DNA of 8,168 bases from an uncultured Lachnospiraceae bacterium (GTDB taxonomy: Bacteria > Bacillota > Clostridia > Lachnospirales > Lachnospiraceae), in assembly GCA_910579685.1 (NCBI GenBank), contig CAJTVN010000057.1:1-8168 (forward strand). The letters are read 5' to 3'. Position 1 is the stretch's first letter; each line of letters begins with the position of its first letter. The notes beneath the pieces were generated by a model that saw only the letters and a program-made list of their open reading frames with translations, was not told the origin of the DNA and searched no databases. Below, in pieces: positions 5,535-8,168 of the stretch. Position numbers and translations under genes: made by a program.

Positions 5535-6761
5535 TCAGAATCCGTCAAAATCCGTATCTCTCATCATAGCCTCATACATTTTTCCCGGTGCGATCACAGG
5601 CGCAGGGCTTAAGGGTCCCTCCTTTGCGGGCACCGCCTCTCCCTCCAGAACTCCTTTGCAGAACCGGATCAGCTCCGCTGCCGCATGCTCCGCATTCCAC
5701 AGCTTTGTGATCGTCTCATAGGCCGCCCGGCCCATTTTCCGGCATTCCCCCGGGTGAGACGCCAGGTAAAGCACCGCCCGGGCCATCTTCTCAAAGTCGC
5801 CGTCCGGATACACCAGACCGTTTTCTCCGTGCCGGATCAGATAAGGAACCGCTCCCGCCTGCACATTGGCCACCTCCCCGCAGCCGCTGTTCATGGCCTC
5901 GTTCATCACCGCACCCCAGCCCTCCTGATAATCGCTGGTAAACACATGGATGTGGCAGCCCTCCATGATCCGGCGCACCCCGCCCGGGGAAAGGAAGCCG
6001 TGAAAAACCAGATTTTCCTCCACCCCGGCCTTTTCGGCCTGCTCCTTCAAATCCGCCTCCATCTCACCGCCTCCCACCATGTGAATACGGAAGGAATCGA
6101 AGCCCTCTTTTCCCCCGGCCCAATCCCGTCTCTTTTCCTTCAGATAAACGGCAAGCCGTATCATGAATTCCGGATGTTTCAGGGGAATAAAGCGGGCGGC
6201 CCACACAATCTCAAGCATGCCCCCGGAAGGCTTGAGCCCTTCCCACTGCTCCCTCGTATAATGCACGGTCCGGGGAAAATATCCGAAGCGGTACATCTTC
6301 CCCGGGTAAGCCCGGATGATATGGAAGTCCGACGGCACATAGGCCCCGGCACAGAGCAGATAGGCATCCTGGTTTCGGTACCTGGTATGCTCCCTGTACT
6401 TGTGGATCAGCCCCCGGGGAGAGACAGCCTTCCACTGCCCTTCCCGGTAAATCCGCTCGCTGATCCGGATGGTGGCCCTGCCCCGCTTCATCCTTTCCTC
6501 GATCAGATCCTCTCTGCCTGTCCAGCCGGCAAGCAGAATGTCGCTCTCAAGGATCAGACGGAGGCAGCGCTCTTCCTCCTCGTACAGGCACAGCACATAG
6601 GGCAGAGTAACCGCCTTTGTATCCCACCCCATGTCAATCCGCTCCTGCTCCATGGGCTGCGTCTGTATGAAACGGAAATCCTCTCCAAGCTCCCTGCAGC
6701 AGGCGTCGCAAAAAGGAATCTGATGATGATTAATGTAATTGGACAGAAACGTAATCGTCAT
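5535..6761 (-). CDS. GT-B fold glycosyltransferase (family 4-like)
   Basis: This is a 408-residue soluble protein with two Rossmann-like halves. The N-terminal acceptor half (1-175) is divergent. The C-terminal half has the donor-binding features of family 4: IVWAARFIPLKHPE (185-198), HMVGGGEME (227-235), LVFHGFLS (251-258) and the E-x7-E pair E280/E288 in EGWGAVMNEAMNSG, followed by AGAVPYLIRHGENGLVY (302-318). That arrangement binds the nucleotide-sugar diphosphate in retaining GT-B enzymes. It has a short Pro/Ala-rich extension at the C-terminus (about 373-408) ending in DTDFDGF. ATG at 6761 has GAGAGG directly upstream and a further GGAGG inside the end of the previous gene, from which it is separated by only 6 nt. 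It is the second gene of the cassette, and its sugar specificity is unknown. Confidence 0.88.
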   Translation of the reverse strand: MTITFLSNYINHHQIPFCDACCRELGEDFRFIQTQPMEQERIDMGWDTKAVTLPYVLCLYEEEERCLRLILESDILLAGWTGREDLIEERMKRGRATIRISERIYREGQWKAVSPRGLIHKYREHTRYRNQDAYLLCAGAYVPSDFHIIRAYPGKMYRFGYFPRTVHYTREQWEGLKPSGGMLEIVWAARFIPLKHPEFMIRLAVYLKEKRRDWAGGKEGFDSFRIHMVGGGEMEADLKEQAEKAGVEENLVFHGFLSPGGVRRIMEGCHIHVFTSDYQEGWGAVMNEAMNSGCGEVANVQAGAVPYLIRHGENGLVYPDGDFEKMARAVLYLASHPGECRKMGRAAYETITKLWNAEHAAAELIRFCKGVLEGEAVPAKEGPLSPAPVIAPGKMYEAMMRDTDFDGF

Positions 6762-6767
6762 CCTCTC

Positions 6768-8078
6768 TCAGCCTCCTGTGATGTCTCGGTAAATTTCCAT
6801 CAGCCTCTGACAATTGGTTTTTCCATCATGGGTAACGCGGGCCCGTTTTCTGCCCGCCGCACTCAGGCGCTGGGCCAGAGTCCTTCCCTCCCCGTCCCGG
6901 CTGCCGTCAAAGACAGCGCACACGGCCTGCGCTATCTCCCTGGAATTTCCGGGCGTGAAAAGAAGTCCCTCCTGTCCGTCCGCAAGAAGATCCGGAATGC
7001 CCCCCGCCCTGGACGCCGCCACAGGCACGCCAAGGAGCATGGCCTCCCCCACCGTGTTGGGGGAATTTTCCAGAACGGAGGGACAGACAAAGACATGGGA
7101 AGACAGGAAGCGCTCCTTCATCTCCTCCTCCGTCAGCCTTCCCAGCATGACCACATGATCCGCAAGCTTATATTTCCGAATCAGCTCCAGCAGATATTTC
7201 CCATATGCGGGCAGCTTCAGCCTTTCTCTCACGCTCCCGTGTCCGATCACGCTGTTTCCCGCCACATAAAGAACGGCGTCCGGATATTCGGCCAGAATCT
7301 CAGGCATGGCTTCCAGAAGAAAATGAAAGCCCTTTAAAGGATAATCCCCCTGTCCCAGAAAAATGCTGTGGCGAAGGCATCCTTCCTCTTTCCAGCAGCC
7401 CTCATAAAAGCTGCCGCGCATGGTCTCGTTCATAAGATAATACTCAGCTTTCGGATTAACCTGTCCCGTCCCTTCCCTGTCAAAGGCGGTCCTTCCTGTG
7501 ATGTGGCCCGTGAGCCTTATGATTTCCTTTTCATTTTCCCCGCGCAGCCGGAATTTCTCCTGCTGCCGTTTCATGGAATCCCGCCTTATGAAATCCCGGA
7601 AAGTCACTCTCCCAAACACCTCCGGGGGAAGGCCCGCCGCATAGACCTGTTCAATCCGATAGCAGAGCCCCTGTATCCCCACAAGCGTCCTCTCCGGCTT
7701 TCCAAAGGCTCTCACCGCCGCCAGCGCATGGGGAAATTCCGTGCCGAACACATGAATCATGTCCGGCTTAAAGTCCTCAAAAATTTCCCGAAAGCAGACT
7801 TCCAGTGAAGAGTCGTAAAGCTCGGGCTTTTCAAGGTTCTCAGCAAATCCGTAGCAGGGAACCCCGCTCACCATGAGCGGCCCGGCGCTTTTCTCCCCTT
7901 TCCGCTCTGCGCTTTCCGCCGGGAAACAGATTCCAAGCGCTATCTCACGCTCCGCCCTCTCTGCCGTCTGCTGTTCAAAAATGCCCGAAAGCCATCCTTC
8001 CCGGTTGCTGTAGGGGAGAGACAGCTTTCTTGCGATCACGGGAAGCATAATATTGCAAATCCACAAAACACGTTTCAT
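6768..8078 (-). CDS. GT-B fold glycosyltransferase (family 4)
   Basis: This is a 436-residue soluble protein. The N-terminal half opens KRVLWICNIMLPVIA (2-16) and holds DMIHVFGTEFPHA (106-118), as in family 4 acceptor domains. The middle segment HITGRTAFDR (192-201) and NETMRGSFY (217-225) marks a subgroup common in polysaccharide loci of clostridia and Bacteroidetes. The donor half has IFLGQGDYPLKGFHFLL (239-255), AGNSVIG (273-279), the E-x7-E pair E337/E345 in LENSPNTVGEAM, and AGGIPDLLADGQEGLLF (358-374). It should transfer a sugar from a nucleotide donor to a lipid-linked glycan on the cytoplasmic face. ATG at 8078 is chosen because MKRVLWICN is the usual family opening. The nearest SD, AAAGGA, is about 12-13 nt away. 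It is the first gene of the cassette inside the window. Confidence 0.9.
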   Translation of the reverse strand: MKRVLWICNIMLPVIARKLSLPYSNREGWLSGIFEQQTAERAEREIALGICFPAESAERKGEKSAGPLMVSGVPCYGFAENLEKPELYDSSLEVCFREIFEDFKPDMIHVFGTEFPHALAAVRAFGKPERTLVGIQGLCYRIEQVYAAGLPPEVFGRVTFRDFIRRDSMKRQQEKFRLRGENEKEIIRLTGHITGRTAFDREGTGQVNPKAEYYLMNETMRGSFYEGCWKEEGCLRHSIFLGQGDYPLKGFHFLLEAMPEILAEYPDAVLYVAGNSVIGHGSVRERLKLPAYGKYLLELIRKYKLADHVVMLGRLTEEEMKERFLSSHVFVCPSVLENSPNTVGEAMLLGVPVAASRAGGIPDLLADGQEGLLFTPGNSREIAQAVCAVFDGSRDGEGRTLAQRLSAAGRKRARVTHDGKTNCQRLMEIYRDITGG

Positions 8079-8168
8079 TTCGATAACGGTATCCTTTCCA
8101 TCCCTGTCCGCAGTAGGCGTTTGCGAAACGCCAGAACCCGCATGAATACGGGATTCTTTTTGTCACAA
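8079..8168. other. Leader region of the glycan cassette with two hairpins
   Basis: These 90 nt lie upstream of the first transferase and are cut by the window edge. They hold a perfect 7-bp hairpin with a 3-nt loop (GGCGTTT-GCG-AAACGCC, 8116-8132) and, four nt on, a 4-bp GC stem (CCCG...CGGG, 8137-8152). On the plus strand the second is followed by a T-run (8156-8161). On the minus strand neither has a T-run, so neither terminates the operon's own transcript. No promoter is visible in the part shown. Confidence 0.5.

Noticed and set aside
5685..7337. Long open frame on the plus strand (550 codons)
   Set aside because: It is antisense to two clear glycosyltransferases, has no recognisable domain, and is rich in His, Pro, Leu and Arg, as expected for the mirror of GC-rich coding DNA.
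7975..8166. Minus-strand frame of 63 codons upstream of the first transferase
   Set aside because: It overlaps the transferase's N-terminus by about 100 nt, has no SD visible and no recognised family. The hairpins explain the stretch better.

Overview
The window reads as a chromosomal segment of a GC-rich, low-GC-phylum-type Gram-positive, most likely a Lachnospiraceae/Clostridium cluster XIVa gut bacterium. This rests on the style of the proteins (M19 dipeptidase, MNT nucleotidyltransferase, clostridial-type family 4 glycosyltransferases), the AGGAG/GGAGG ribosome-binding sites and the GC-rich third codon positions. The taxonomic call is inference. Every convincing gene lies on the minus strand, so transcription runs from high to low coordinates. 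No rRNA, tRNA, CRISPR array or insertion sequence was seen.

Layout in transcription order. (1) A tightly packed surface-glycan cassette at 8078-2655: two GT-B fold family 4-type glycosyltransferases (436 and 408 aa), a GT-A fold family 2 glycosyltransferase (333 aa) and a polytopic GT-C type glycosyltransferase (616 aa). Gaps are 6, 24 and 3 nt, so this is one operon whose 5' end probably lies beyond the right edge. The 90 nt before the first gene hold two small hairpins. (2) A remnant minimal nucleotidyltransferase (MNT antitoxin-like) gene at 2601-2358. An internal deletion has put its conserved C-terminal tail in another frame. (3) A self-contained pseB-like gene, UDP-GlcNAc 4,6-dehydratase (inverting), with its own sigma-A-type promoter at 2361-2333, a strong SD and a two-tier hairpin terminator at 1268-1220. 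(4) An M19 (membrane/renal-type) dipeptidase at 1144-56 whose well-placed SD and ATG are one base out of frame with the body of the gene. (5) The first 27 codons of what looks like a membrane or exported protein, starting at TTG inside the dipeptidase's 3' end and running off the left edge.

The four transferases would build and extend a glycan: three act on nucleotide sugars in the cytoplasm, and the GT-C enzyme uses a lipid-linked sugar across the membrane. PseB supplies a 4-keto-6-deoxy amino-sugar nucleotide, the first intermediate toward pseudaminic acid and related sugars. The rest of that pathway, and any flippase or polymerase, is not in the window, so the glycan's identity and destination (capsule, flagellin or teichoic-acid-like polymer) cannot be told. 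The dipeptidase and the following gene look like a separate unit.

No clearly new system is visible. The points most worth checking are the deleted MNT gene, the out-of-frame dipeptidase start, the expanded basic loops and hexapeptide repeat of the GT-C protein, and the unannotated TTG-start gene at the left edge.
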